DNA from: UBA10649 sp963793105
GTDB lineage: Bacteria > Actinomycetota > Actinomycetes > S36-B12
NCBI GenBank assembly: GCA_963793105.1
Contig: CAWBZB010000008.1
Coordinates: forward strand, 372,001-436,000
DNA length: 64,000 bases
Reading direction: 5' to 3'
The position numbers were made by a program, and so were the translations under genes. The notes below the pieces were generated by a model that did no database searches, was not told the origin of the DNA, and saw only the letters and a program-made list of their open reading frames with translations. Positions 26,513-34,816 of this stretch are shown here, piece by piece. The stretch's first letter is position 1. Every line of letters begins with the position of its first letter.

Positions 26513-26983
26513 CTATCTTGCCGGCGAATCGAGGCCCTCTGCCGACTGCGCTCGGATGTACTCGCTCGAACTGGCGTTGAACAGCAGCCACAGCACGATG
26601 ACGTCGACCACCACGGTCAGGGCACTCCTCAGCACGAACCCCTGGAACAGGTACGCGAAGCCGCTCACGATGCTGATGCCGACGAGCACGGCGATGACCA
26701 CCCGCGCCCAGTTGCGCCCGCGAGCCAGGTAGATCGCGACCATGACGCGCACGAAGGCGAGGACGAGGATCAGGACGCCCGCCATGAAGACGCCGACCAC
26801 GACGAGCTCACCGGAGATGTCGAGGACGCCCTGGTTGACCAATGCCGCCTCGATCTGGACGGCCATTCCGTCCGAGGACATCGAGAGGGCGGCGGCGATC
26901 AGGTCGAAGGCCGCGACGATCGCCACGACGGCGGCCACCCACTGCAGCGCCACCGCGATCGTCAGCGACAGCGGGCGCTCCAT
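26513..26983 (-). CDS. Small four-helix membrane protein, unknown function
   Basis: This protein of about 156 residues starts MERPLSLTIAVALQW (ATG 26983; an ATG nine bases upstream is also in frame). It has four hydrophobic segments at roughly 8-30, 55-80, 88-112 and 115-135. The last part (RNWARVVIAVLVGISIVSG) resembles the small integral membrane proteins found in many actinobacteria. No catalytic motif is visible and I cannot give a function. The stop lies within the A/T-rich pirin promoter region. Confidence 0.7.
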   Translation of the reverse strand: MERPLSLTIAVALQWVAAVVAIVAAFDLIAAALSMSSDGMAVQIEAALVNQGVLDISGELVVVGVFMAGVLILVLAFVRVMVAIYLARGRNWARVVIAVLVGISIVSGFAYLFQGFVLRSALTVVVDVIVLWLLFNASSSEYIRAQSAEGLDSPAR

Positions 26984-27037
26984 GGGGCTCACGTTACGCG
27001 CGTGCGGGACTTCGTGGAGGCTACATCCGCAGGCGGG

Positions 27038-27527
27038 CTACTCGTCGCGGTCGACGTGCTGGCCCGGCTCGGAGTCGCCGACGATCCGGGCGATCTGCGG
27101 CACGACGAGGAACCAGGTGATCACGTGCATGATCACCAGCAGGGTCCGTCGTCATCCAGCCGACTGAGTCCGGCTGGGTCAGGGGCACCACGGTGGTACC
27201 CAGGGCCAGCAGCGTTCCGAGCCAGAAGACGATCCGCCGGGCGCCCCTCCAGCCTCGGACGAGCGAGGCGAGCAGCGCCCCGAGGATGGCGAAGGCGAGG
27301 GGCACCAGCAGGAACGCCAGCCACGGCATCCGCACCTCGAGCTCCTCGGAAGGGGCCTTGAGGACGAAGTCGACGCCGGCAAGGGATGCGATCACGTAGA
27401 TGATCAGGCAGATCAGCCCCGACCAGACACCCGTGACCACGCCGGCGTAGACGAGCTGGCGCACGGTGGGATTCGCGGCGGTCGGCGGACCGACCGGCGT
27501 CTTGGAATCCAGCCACGGCGAGGACAT
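27038..27527 (-). CDS. DUF6069-like membrane protein, frame broken by one extra base
   Basis: This membrane protein has four hydrophobic helices and the general layout of DUF6069 proteins: RQLVYAGVVTGVWSGLICLIIYVIA, a KAPSEELEVRMPWLAFLLVPLA loop, WRGARRIVFWLGTLLAL, and a final VITWFLVVPQIARIVGD helix. As written, the frame leaves the conserved end after SVGWMTT and continues as Arg-rich nonsense. The real end (TLLVIMHVITWFLVVPQ and on to a TAG at 27038) is in the next frame. Removing one C at 27146-27147 gives 162 residues. ATG 27536 is an alternative start. The function is unknown. Confidence 0.7.
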
Positions 27528-27607
27528 GGGGGTCATTCTTCCCACGTCCGGGCTTCGCTGGGTCCCACAGGGGGAGTTTCCCGCCACTCGGCTCGCCGCC
27601 TTGCCAA

Positions 27608-27649
27608 AGTTACCCGTCAGTAGCATCATGGAGTTACTGGCCGGTAACT
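27608..27649 (+). promoter_or_regulatory. Two operator-like inverted repeats before the acyl-CoA dehydrogenase gene
   Basis: Positions 27632-27649 read AGTTACTGGCCGGTAACT, an 18-bp palindrome with one mismatched pair. A related, weaker copy AGTTACCCGTCAGTAGC lies at 27608-27624, exactly 24 bases upstream. The shared pattern is GTTAC-N6-GTA. The second site ends just before the SD (GGAGG) and 14 bases before ATG 27664. TetR-type repressors of fatty-acid catabolism use palindromes of this form and spacing, but none is encoded nearby. Confidence 0.5.
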
Positions 27650-27663
27650 ACGGAGGTTGGACC

Positions 27664-29499
27664 ATGTCCCATTACAAGAGCAATCTGCGCGATCTTGAGT
27701 TCAACCTCTTCGAGGTGTTCTCCGCGGGCGACCGCATGGGCAGTGGTCCGTACCACGAGATGGACGTCGAGACCGCGCGAGAGGTCCTGCGCGAGGTCGA
27801 GCGCCTCTCCTCCGGTCCGCTCGCCGAGCCGTTCGCCGACGCCGACCGCAATCCCCCGGTCTACGACCCGGCCACGAAGAGCGTGACGATGCCCGAGGGC
27901 TTCAAGAAGTCCTACCAGGCGCTCATGGACTCCGAGTGGTGGCGCCTGGACCTCCCCGAGCACCTCGGCGGCACCGGCGCTCCGCCGTCGCTGCGCTGGG
28001 CCGCCAGCGAGATGATGCTCGGCAGCAACCCGGCCGCGTTCATGTTCATGTCCGGACCCGGATTCGCCTCGATCCTGGACCACCTCGGCAACGCCGACCA
28101 GAAGCGCTGGGCCGAGCTCATCATCGACAAGCGCTGGGGCGCGACGATGGTGCTGACCGAGCCGGACGCAGGCTCGGACGTCGGCGCCGGCCGCGCGCGC
28201 GCATACGACAACGGCGACGGCACCTGGCGGATCGAGGGCGTCAAGCGCTTCATCACGTCCGGCGAGCACGACATGGCCGACAACATCGTGCACCTCGTCC
28301 TCGCCCGCCCCGAAGGGGCTGGACCTGGCACGAAGGGACTGTCCCTGTTCGTCGTGCCGAAGTACTTCGTCGACCTCGAGACCGGCGAGATCCAGGGGCG
28401 CAATGGCGTCTACGCCACGAACGTCGAGAAGAAGATGGGACTGAAGGTCTCGACGACCTGCGAGCTGACGTTCGGTGAGAACGAGCCGGCGATCGGCTGG
28501 CTCGTCGGCGACGTGCACGACGGCATCGCGCAGATGTTCAAGGTCATCGAGTACGCGCGGATGATGGTCGGCACGAAGGCCATCGCGACCCTGTCGACCG
28601 GGTACCTCAATGCCCTCGAGTACGCCAAGACGCGCGTCCAGGGCGCCGATCTCACGCAGATGACCGACAAGGCCGCGCCGCGCGTGACGATCACCCATCA
28701 TCCCGACGTCCGCCGCAGCCTCATGCTCCAGAAGGCGTACGCCGAGGGCATGCGCGCGCTCATCGCGTACACCGCGTACTGGCAGGACATGATCGAGCTG
28801 GGCCAGGCGGGCGACACCGAGATCGACCTCGACATGGCCGAGCGCATGAACGACCTGCTGCTGCCCGTGGTCAAGGGCGTCGGCTCGGAGCGCTCGTACG
28901 AGATGCTCGCGGTCGGCCTGCAGACCTTCGGCGGATCCGGGTTCCTCCAGGACTACCCGCTCGAGCAGTACATCCGCGACGCCAAGATCGACACCCTCTA
29001 CGAGGGCACGACGGCTATCCAGGGCCTGGACTTCTTCTTCCGGAAGATGGTGCGGGACCAGTTCAAGGCGATCTTCAACCTCGCGGCCCAGATCACCGAG
29101 ACGGTCAAGGGCGACGAGGGATCCGGCCAACTGGCCGCCGAGCGCGAACTCCTGGGCAAGGCCCTCGAGGACGTGCAGGCGATCGTCGGCGTCCTGGGAC
29201 AGTGGGCGATGGCGGCGCAGGAGGACCCCCGCGAGATCTACAAGGTGGGCCTCAACTCGACCCGCCTGCTCATGGCGTCCGGCGACCTGATCATCGGCTG
29301 GCTGCTGCTGCGTCAGGCCGAGGTGGCGACGAAGGCACTGGCCGGCGACCCCGCGGAACGCGACCGGGTGTTCTACGAGGGCAAGGTCGAGACCGCTCGC
29401 TGGTTCGCCCGCAATCGGCTGCCGCTGCTGGCCGCTGAGCGCGCCGTCGCCGAGGCGACCACCCTCGACCTCATGGACCTCCCGGAGGAGGCCTTCTAG
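27664..29499 (+). CDS. Acyl-CoA dehydrogenase
   Basis: This 611-residue acyl-CoA dehydrogenase of the longer, FadE5-like type has about 600 residues and an extra C-terminal helical domain. Visible features are TMVLTEPDAGSDVGAGRARA (FAD/substrate loop), KRFITSGEHD, the ARMMVGTKAIATLSTGYLNALEYAKTR helix, LQTFGGSGFLQDYPLEQYIRDAKIDTLYEGTTAIQGLDF with the catalytic Glu in YEGT, and a C-terminal DUF1974/ACDH-like helical domain from about residue 470. It catalyses alpha,beta-dehydrogenation of fatty acyl-CoA. ATG 27664 is decided by the SD GGAGG eight bases upstream. Two operator-like palindromes precede it. Confidence 0.93.
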   Translation: MSHYKSNLRDLEFNLFEVFSAGDRMGSGPYHEMDVETAREVLREVERLSSGPLAEPFADADRNPPVYDPATKSVTMPEGFKKSYQALMDSEWWRLDLPEHLGGTGAPPSLRWAASEMMLGSNPAAFMFMSGPGFASILDHLGNADQKRWAELIIDKRWGATMVLTEPDAGSDVGAGRARAYDNGDGTWRIEGVKRFITSGEHDMADNIVHLVLARPEGAGPGTKGLSLFVVPKYFVDLETGEIQGRNGVYATNVEKKMGLKVSTTCELTFGENEPAIGWLVGDVHDGIAQMFKVIEYARMMVGTKAIATLSTGYLNALEYAKTRVQGADLTQMTDKAAPRVTITHHPDVRRSLMLQKAYAEGMRALIAYTAYWQDMIELGQAGDTEIDLDMAERMNDLLLPVVKGVGSERSYEMLAVGLQTFGGSGFLQDYPLEQYIRDAKIDTLYEGTTAIQGLDFFFRKMVRDQFKAIFNLAAQITETVKGDEGSGQLAAERELLGKALEDVQAIVGVLGQWAMAAQEDPREIYKVGLNSTRLLMASGDLIIGWLLLRQAEVATKALAGDPAERDRVFYEGKVETARWFARNRLPLLAAERAVAEATTLDLMDLPEEAF

Positions 29500-29528
29500 C
29501 CGAGCTTCGGCACCGACCCGCTCGCATG

Positions 29529-29567
29529 CTGGCGGGCACCCTGACAGGATCGAGGGGTGCCCGCCAG
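29529..29567 (+). terminator. Hairpin overlapping the antiporter start
   Basis: CTGGCGGGCACC (29529-29540) is perfectly complementary to GGTGCCCGCCAG (29556-29567), a 12-bp GC-rich stem around a 15-base loop. It begins 30 bases after the acyl-CoA dehydrogenase stop, without a T run. The annotated antiporter GTG (29557) lies inside the right arm. Either it terminates the upstream gene and the antiporter really starts at GTG 29572, or it masks the start codon. Confidence 0.5.
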
Positions 29568-30765
29568 TGTCGTGTTCGCCGCCGCGGATCCCGAGCTCTC
29601 CGTGCTGCTGCTCGAGTTCGGCATCCTGCTGGTCGTCCTGGGGGTCCTCGCGCGGCTGGCCCACCGCTTCGGAGTGTCCGCCGTCCCGCTCTACCTGCTC
29701 GGCGGACTGGTCCTCGGCAACGGCAGCGTCGTCAAGCTCGAGCTCGAGGGCTCCCTGGTCCCGACCCTCGCCGAGCTCGGGGTCATCCTCCTGCTCCTCC
29801 TGCTCGGTCTGGAGTACTCCGGAGGTGAGCTGGTCCATCACGCACGACGACAGATGACGTCCGGGGTCCTCGACCTGGTCGCCAACTCCCTCCCCGGGGT
29901 TGCCGTCGCGCTGCTCTTCGGCTGGGGCGTGGCCGGAGCCGTGGCGCTCGGAGGCGTCACGTACATCTCGTCGAGCGGCATCGTCTCCCAGGTGGTCCGG
30001 GACCTGCGCTGGCGTCGCAACCCCGAGACCGGGCCCGTCGTCAGCATCCTCGTGATCGAGGACCTCGTGATGGCCCCCTACCTGCCGGTGCTGACGGTGG
30101 TCCTCACCGGCACCGGGCTCGTCGCCGGCCTCATCAGCGTCGGGGTCGCGCTCCTCGTCGTGGCGGTCGTGCTGGTGGTGGCCGTACGCCGCAGCGACTG
30201 GACTCCGCGGTTCTTCCAGCTCTCCGAGCCGGTCGGACTGCTGCTGGTCGTCTTCGGGCTCGCCGTGGCCGCCGCTGGCCTGGCCGGGCTGCTGTCGTTC
30301 TCCTCGGCGGTGGCCGCCTTCCTGGTCGGGCTGCTGCTCACGGGGGAAGTGGCCGAGATCGCCCGCCGCCGACTCGACCCCCTGCGAGAGCTGCTCGCGG
30401 CGATCTTCTTCGCCTACTTCGGTCTCGTCACCGACGTGAGCGAACTGCCGGGCATGATCCTGCCGGCCGTCGGTCTCGTCGTCGTCACGATCCTGACGAA
30501 GTTCCTCACCGGGTGGTACGCGAGCGGGACCGTCGGCGGGGGCACGATCTCACGACTGCGCGCGGGTGCCCTGCTCTCGGCCCGCGGGGAGTTCAGCGTC
30601 ATCATCGCCGGCCTCGTGGCCGTCAGCGGTGCCCTGCCACCGCAGTTCTCGGCTCTCGTTGCTGCGTACGTCCTCCTCACCGCGAGCCTGGGCCCGCTGC
30701 TCGCGCGGTTCGCCGAACCGGTGGGCTGGTGGTGGGAGCAGCGCCCTGCACGTGCCGGCCGCTGA
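29557..30765 (+). CDS. Monovalent cation:proton antiporter, CPA2/KefB type
   Basis: This 402-residue membrane protein has about 12 helices. CPA2 features are LGGLVLGNG (helix 2-3), LLLLLLGLEYSGGEL, the central charged ILVIEDLVMAPYLPVL region with its acidic pair in the ion path, and ALLSARGEFSVIIAGL near the C-terminus. There is no TrkA-N or ligand-gating domain, so it is the short form. Such proteins exchange Na+ or K+ for H+. The start is GTG 29557 or 29572 (see the hairpin). The copC gene follows after 19 bases and may be co-transcribed. Confidence 0.85.
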   Translation: MPASVVFAAADPELSVLLLEFGILLVVLGVLARLAHRFGVSAVPLYLLGGLVLGNGSVVKLELEGSLVPTLAELGVILLLLLLGLEYSGGELVHHARRQMTSGVLDLVANSLPGVAVALLFGWGVAGAVALGGVTYISSSGIVSQVVRDLRWRRNPETGPVVSILVIEDLVMAPYLPVLTVVLTGTGLVAGLISVGVALLVVAVVLVVAVRRSDWTPRFFQLSEPVGLLLVVFGLAVAAAGLAGLLSFSSAVAAFLVGLLLTGEVAEIARRRLDPLRELLAAIFFAYFGLVTDVSELPGMILPAVGLVVVTILTKFLTGWYASGTVGGGTISRLRAGALLSARGEFSVIIAGLVAVSGALPPQFSALVAAYVLLTASLGPLLARFAEPVGWWWEQRPARAGR

Positions 30766-30784
30766 GAGTCGTACGCTCCTTGCT

Positions 30785-31375
30785 GTGAAGCGTGCGGCCC
30801 TCGGCTCCCTCCTCGCCAGCTGGCTGCTGCTGCTGCTCGTCCAGGCACCGGGGGCGCTGGCCCACACCGAGCTGATCCTCAGCGATCCGGTCGACGGGGC
30901 GGTGCTCGAAGCCGATCCGTCGGAGGTCCTCCTCTCCTTCAGCGAGGAGTTGATCCCCGACACCGTCAAGGTCTCCGTCGCCGACGGCACGGGCTTCGTC
31001 GTCATGGTCGCGGTGCCTGACGTCGAGGGCACCGACGTGTCCTTCCCCTGGCCGCCCGCCCTGACCGGTCCGGACTTCACCGTCAACTACCGGGTCGTGT
31101 CCCAGGACGGCCATCCCGTGAGCGGATCACTGTCCTTCACCGGCGCCACGCCCGCGGCACCGCCTCCGCCCTCAGCGGTGCCCAGCCCGCTCGGGGAGTC
31201 CCCGGCTGCCATCGCCTCCGATGTACCGGCCGCCGAGGACTCAGGCCCCGCGGACTCCGACTCCGGTCCCCCGCTCTTCGCCCTGGTCGGCGTCTGGATC
31301 GGGATCGTCACGGTGGCGATCGCCCTGGTGATCACGGCCAGGCGCGGACGCCGCGAGGGGACCGACGACACGTGA
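30785..31375 (+). CDS. copC: Copper resistance protein CopC (membrane-anchored)
   Basis: This 196-residue protein has a signal peptide ending ALA-HTELILSDP, so the mature N-terminus would be the conserved Cu(II)-binding His. The CopC beta-barrel carries SVADG and YRVVSQDGHPVSGSLSF with the second Cu(II)-site residues (Asp-Gly-His). It is followed by a Pro/Ala linker and a C-terminal transmembrane helix (about residues 160-185), as in Gram-positive CopC proteins. The Met-rich Cu(I) loop is absent. The stop overlaps the GTG of copD-ctaG, implying coupled translation and joint function in copper transfer. Confidence 0.92.
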   Translation: MKRAALGSLLASWLLLLLVQAPGALAHTELILSDPVDGAVLEADPSEVLLSFSEELIPDTVKVSVADGTGFVVMVAVPDVEGTDVSFPWPPALTGPDFTVNYRVVSQDGHPVSGSLSFTGATPAAPPPPSAVPSPLGESPAAIASDVPAAEDSGPADSDSGPPLFALVGVWIGIVTVAIALVITARRGRREGTDDT

Positions 31376-33396
31376 GCGGAACCCGTACCCAGACCCGCAC
31401 CCAGGCGAGCGGCACGGCACCCCTGGCGCTCCTCGGGGTGGGACTGGTCGCGCTCGCCGTGGTCGCGACGGCGGTGGGCCTCGTTGTCGCCGGCGGCTCG
31501 TACGAGCCAGCACTGCCCGGTCTTCCCGACCCGGGTCCGGTGGTGGGCTGGGGAACCCCCATGGTCCGGGTGCTGTCGGACCTCGCGGCCGTCGCGACGG
31601 TCGGCTGGCTGCTCGCGGCAACGCTGCTCGCCCCCTCCGCCAAGAACGGTGTCGTCTCGCGCAGCGGGCGGCAGGACCTGCGCCGGGCAGCGATCGCGGC
31701 CCTCGTGTGGGCGCTGCTGGCCGTGATCCTGCTGTTCCTCGAACTGGCGAACGTACTGGGCATTCCGCTGTCGGAAGCCGTCTCCCCCGACATCGTGTCG
31801 ACCTACGCCAACGAGATCCCCACCACCCGCGCCCTGCTGTTCATGGCAATCCTCGCGGTGATCGTGTGCATCGGGGCCGTCACCTCCGCCACCACCGGCG
31901 CAGCGGCCGCCTGGCTGGTCGTGGCCGTGGCGGCCGCGGCCCTGCCCGCGCTCGCCGGCCACAGTGCCGGCCTGGGCGACCACGCCCTCGCCACCACCGC
32001 CGGGGTCGCACACGTCGCCGCCGCCGTCCTGTGGATGGGTGGCCTGCTGGCCCTGGCCCTGCACGCGTTCCGGCGGGACATCCCACTCGCCCGATCCGCG
32101 AGCCGCTTCTCCGCCATCGCCCTGACCGCCATCATCCTGCTCGCCGCCAGCGGCTTCGCGAACGCCTACACCCGGCTGGACAGTCCCTCGCAGGTGCTGA
32201 CGACCGGGTACGGCCAGGTGCTGCTCGCCAAGACCCTGCTGATCCTGGGACTCGGCGCGCTCGGCTGGATCATGCGCGCGCGCGTCATCCGGACCCTGGG
32301 CACGTCGTCGCGAGGCGCCGTCTTCGCGCGCATCGCAGGCCTCGAGCTCCTGGTGATGTCAGTCGCCGTGGGACTGGGCGTCGCCCTGGCGTCGAGCCCG
32401 CCACCGCGGGTGGAGGTGCTGCTGCCGACCTACGGCGAGAGCCTCTTGGGCTTCCCCTACCCGCCGCCGCCGACGGTGGCGACCGTCGCGCTCGGCTTCC
32501 AGCTGGACCCGCTGTTCCTGACGCTGTCGCTCATCGCGGCGGCGCTGTATGTGGCGGGCGTGGTCCGCCTCGTCCGACGGGGCGACGCCTGGCCGTGGCT
32601 GCGGACCGTGTCGTGGCTGGCCGGAATCGGCGTCGTCATCTGGTGCACCAACGCCGGCATCTCCGTCTATGCGCAGGTCTCGGTCGGCCTGCACATGCTC
32701 CAGCACATGACACTGACGATGCTCGGCCCGATCTTCCTCGTGATGGGCGCACCGGCGACGCTCGCACTGCGGGCCCTCAAGCCGTCGACCGGCAACGAGC
32801 GTGGCCCGCGTGAATGGCTGGTGTGGTTCCTGCACAGCTGGATCACCCGAGTCCTGACCAATCCCTTCTACGTGTTCTTCATCTACGTCATCGGCCTCTA
32901 CGGCCTGTACATGACGCCACTGTTCGGCTGGCTCATGGGCAGTCACGTGGGTCACGTCGCGATGCAGTCGCACTTCGTCATCTCCGGCTACCTCTTCTAC
33001 TGGGTGCTGATCGGAATCGACCCGCGTCCCAAGCCGCTGCCGTACTGGGGACGGCTGCTGCTGCTCATGCTCGCGTTGTCCGTTCACGGCTTCTTCGCGG
33101 TCGCCCTGATGATGGGCACGACCCCGATGGCCGTCGAGTGGTACGGCCTCGTGCGACCCGAGTGGGTGGTGGATCCGCTCCAGGACACCCTCGACGGCGG
33201 CCAGGTGGCCTGGGGGCTGTCGGAGATCCCCAGCCTCATCGTGCTGATCGCGATCGCCGTGCAGTGGTCGCGCAGCGATGATCGCGAGGCCAACCGGACG
33301 GACCGACAGGCCGATCGGGACGATGACGCGGAGCTCCGGGCGTACAACGACCGGCTGGCCGCCCTCTCCCGCCGCACCACCCGCCCCGATCGTTGA
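31372..33396 (+). CDS. CopD-CtaG fusion membrane protein
   Basis: This 674-residue protein has about 15 helices and fuses two families. Residues about 20-330 are CopD-like (copper import; HSAGLGDHALATTAGVAHVAAAVLWMGGLLAL holds the conserved His residues). Residues about 370-640 are a caa3_CtaG domain (SVYAQVSVGLHMLQHMTLTMLGPIFLVMGAP, NPFYVFFIYVIGLYGLYMTPLFGW). CtaG-type domains are linked to assembly of Cu-containing cytochrome c oxidase. The fusion, directly after copC, points to one route that takes up copper and hands it to the oxidase. The last codons and stop (CGT TGA) lie inside the left arm of a palindromic repeat. Confidence 0.9.
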   Translation: MSGTRTQTRTQASGTAPLALLGVGLVALAVVATAVGLVVAGGSYEPALPGLPDPGPVVGWGTPMVRVLSDLAAVATVGWLLAATLLAPSAKNGVVSRSGRQDLRRAAIAALVWALLAVILLFLELANVLGIPLSEAVSPDIVSTYANEIPTTRALLFMAILAVIVCIGAVTSATTGAAAAWLVVAVAAAALPALAGHSAGLGDHALATTAGVAHVAAAVLWMGGLLALALHAFRRDIPLARSASRFSAIALTAIILLAASGFANAYTRLDSPSQVLTTGYGQVLLAKTLLILGLGALGWIMRARVIRTLGTSSRGAVFARIAGLELLVMSVAVGLGVALASSPPPRVEVLLPTYGESLLGFPYPPPPTVATVALGFQLDPLFLTLSLIAAALYVAGVVRLVRRGDAWPWLRTVSWLAGIGVVIWCTNAGISVYAQVSVGLHMLQHMTLTMLGPIFLVMGAPATLALRALKPSTGNERGPREWLVWFLHSWITRVLTNPFYVFFIYVIGLYGLYMTPLFGWLMGSHVGHVAMQSHFVISGYLFYWVLIGIDPRPKPLPYWGRLLLLMLALSVHGFFAVALMMGTTPMAVEWYGLVRPEWVVDPLQDTLDGGQVAWGLSEIPSLIVLIAIAVQWSRSDDREANRTDRQADRDDDAELRAYNDRLAALSRRTTRPDR

Positions 33397-33454
33397 GTGG
33401 GCGCTCGTGCCCCGGCCGAGGGGTGAGAACCGGGGCTCGAGCGCCCACTCAACG
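33391..33454. repeat. Palindromic repeat TTGAGTGGGC/GCCCACTCAA, copy 1
   Basis: The left arm CGTTGAGTGGGCGCTCG (33391-33407) and right arm CGAGCGCCCACTCAACG (33438-33454) are perfectly complementary over 17 bp. After a single T-T mismatch the stem continues with GCCCCGG/CCGGGGC, leaving a 14-base loop. The copD-ctaG stop codon is part of the left arm. Two related copies are at 55872 and 56933. It could act as a terminator, but the family relationship shows it is a dispersed element and not a chance hairpin. Confidence 0.85.
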
Positions 33455-33464
33455 AAGGGGTGGT

Positions 33465-33480
33465 ATACCCTAGGGGGTAT
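33465..33480 (+). promoter_or_regulatory. CsoR-type operator overlapping -10 and start codon
   Basis: ATACCCTAGGGGGTAT has arms ATACCC/GGGTAT around a 4-base centre, the form of CsoR/CstR-family operators (Cu(I) or persulfide sensors). A TANNNT -10 (TACCCT, 33466-33471) lies inside it, seven bases before the A of ATG 33479. There is no usable SD at proper spacing. This fits a leaderless transcript whose promoter is covered by the repressor. The regulator itself is not in the window. Confidence 0.65.
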
Positions 33481-33931
33481 GCGTACACGAATCACCGTTC
33501 TCGCGGCCGCGGCCGCTGTCACCTTGTCCCTCGGCCTGACCGGCTGCTCCTCGAGCGACGCCCCCAGCGCGGCTGCCGTCCAGGGCCCGGCCGTCGCGGC
33601 CGAGGCACCCTCCGCACCCGAGCGAGTCGGCGCCGAGGACTTCGCGTCCGTGGTCTCCAGTCCCGGGGTGACCGTCATCGACGTGCGTACCCCGGAGGAG
33701 TACGCCGCCGGACACATCGAGGGCGCGGTCAACTTCAACGTCCAGGGTCCGGACTTCGGCGCGCAGGTCGCCACGCTCGATCCCGCCACCACCTACGCCG
33801 TCTACTGCCAGAGCGGCAACCGATCACAGGTCGCCGTGAACCAGATGGCGGACACCGGGGTCAACGGGATCTACGAGCTCGAGACCGGCATCACCGGTTG
33901 GGCCGCCGCCGGACTGCCCATCGTCCAGTAG
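33479..33931 (+). CDS. Rhodanese-domain lipoprotein
   Basis: This 150-residue lipoprotein has lipobox LTGC (Cys at about 22), an Ala/Pro-rich linker and a single rhodanese domain with VIDVRTPEEYAAGHIEGAVNFNV and the active-site loop VYCQSGNRSQ, where the Cys would carry persulfide. It acts on the outer face of the membrane. A CsoR-type operator covers the start codon, so it probably responds to copper or to reactive sulfur species. Copper genes lie directly upstream. The downstream L,D-transpeptidase starts 67 bases later. Confidence 0.9.
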   Translation: MRTRITVLAAAAAVTLSLGLTGCSSSDAPSAAAVQGPAVAAEAPSAPERVGAEDFASVVSSPGVTVIDVRTPEEYAAGHIEGAVNFNVQGPDFGAQVATLDPATTYAVYCQSGNRSQVAVNQMADTGVNGIYELETGITGWAAAGLPIVQ

Positions 33932-33998
33932 TCCCGGCAGCGACCCCACGAGGCGCGCCGGTTTCGCCTTCGCTTGACCATCGCTTACCGTTGATCGG

Positions 33999-34778
33999 AT
34001 GAGGGTCACCCGCGGGCGTGCTCGGCTCGCCGCCGCTGCCGCTTCCCTGGGCCTGCTCGTCGGGCTCTTCCCCGCAACGTCCGCTACTGCGGCGGAGCAG
34101 CCCGCGTACCACCCCTCCCGGCTTGCCCATGTGGCCAAGGCCGACCAGGTCGTCGTGGTCACGGCGTCGTCGTGGAGCACGAGCCACGCCACGCTGCGCG
34201 CCTATGAACGCAGCAACGATGGCGGATGGCGCCAGGTGATCCGCGCCACTCCCGCACGCCTCGGCTGGAGCGGGCTCGCCCCAGCAGCCGATCGGCGCCA
34301 GGGCACCGGCAAGACGCCGGCCGGGACCTTCGGCATCCCCAGCGCCTTCGGTCGCCTCCCGGATCCGGGAACCGAGCTGCCCTACCGCCAGTTCGACCGC
34401 AACGATGCCTGGACCTACAACCCGCGCCGGCCGGCCACGTACAACGTCTTCCAGACCGTCGACACCTCATGGCGCACCTACGGCTCCTACGTCGAGCGCC
34501 TGTGGAGCTACGGGAAGCAGTACCGCTACGTCGCGGTGATGGACTACAACCTCCCAAAGGGCACCATCGCGCGCGGGCCGGACGGTGTCCGCCGAACCAC
34601 CAGACCGGCCAACACCAAGGCCGGCGGCGGGATCTTCCTGCACGTCACCAACGGAACGGCTACCGCCGGCTGCATCGCCATCCCGCAGACGGTCATGCGC
34701 GAGGTGCTGGCGTGGCTCGATCCCGCCAGCAACCCGGTGATCGTGGTCGGCCCGACATCGGCGATCGGCCGCATGTAG
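33999..34778 (+). CDS. Secreted L,D-transpeptidase-family protein (YkuD-like)
   Basis: This 259-residue exported protein has a Sec signal (hydrophobic residues about 9-25, cut near ATSATAA-EQ). The catalytic block GGGIFLHVTNGTATAGCIAIP matches the YkuD pattern HXn-(S/T)XGC(I/V), with His and the nucleophilic Cys at about residue 228. Other family features are GTGKTPAGTFGI and the NLPKGTIARGPDG loop. Such enzymes make 3-3 cross-links in peptidoglycan or attach proteins. The YafK-like short form, without LysM or an Ig domain, makes the exact role uncertain. Confidence 0.88.
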   Translation: MRVTRGRARLAAAAASLGLLVGLFPATSATAAEQPAYHPSRLAHVAKADQVVVVTASSWSTSHATLRAYERSNDGGWRQVIRATPARLGWSGLAPAADRRQGTGKTPAGTFGIPSAFGRLPDPGTELPYRQFDRNDAWTYNPRRPATYNVFQTVDTSWRTYGSYVERLWSYGKQYRYVAVMDYNLPKGTIARGPDGVRRTTRPANTKAGGGIFLHVTNGTATAGCIAIPQTVMREVLAWLDPASNPVIVVGPTSAIGRM

Positions 34779-34816
34779 CTCCCTGCACGTCGCACGCCAC
34801 GCCCCGTCCCTTCCGT

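Noticed and set aside
26505..26522. Operator in the A/T-rich block before the pirin gene
   Set aside because: TAGTTGAATGCTAAAGTA is only weakly symmetric (about 5 of 8 positions), so it is noted as a probable promoter region, not a defined operator.
27634..29841. A 735-codon minus-strand frame opposite the acyl-CoA dehydrogenase and antiporter
   Set aside because: The composition is low-complexity (Arg, His, Asp, Gly, Val), without motifs; the opposite strand encodes a clear acyl-CoA dehydrogenase.
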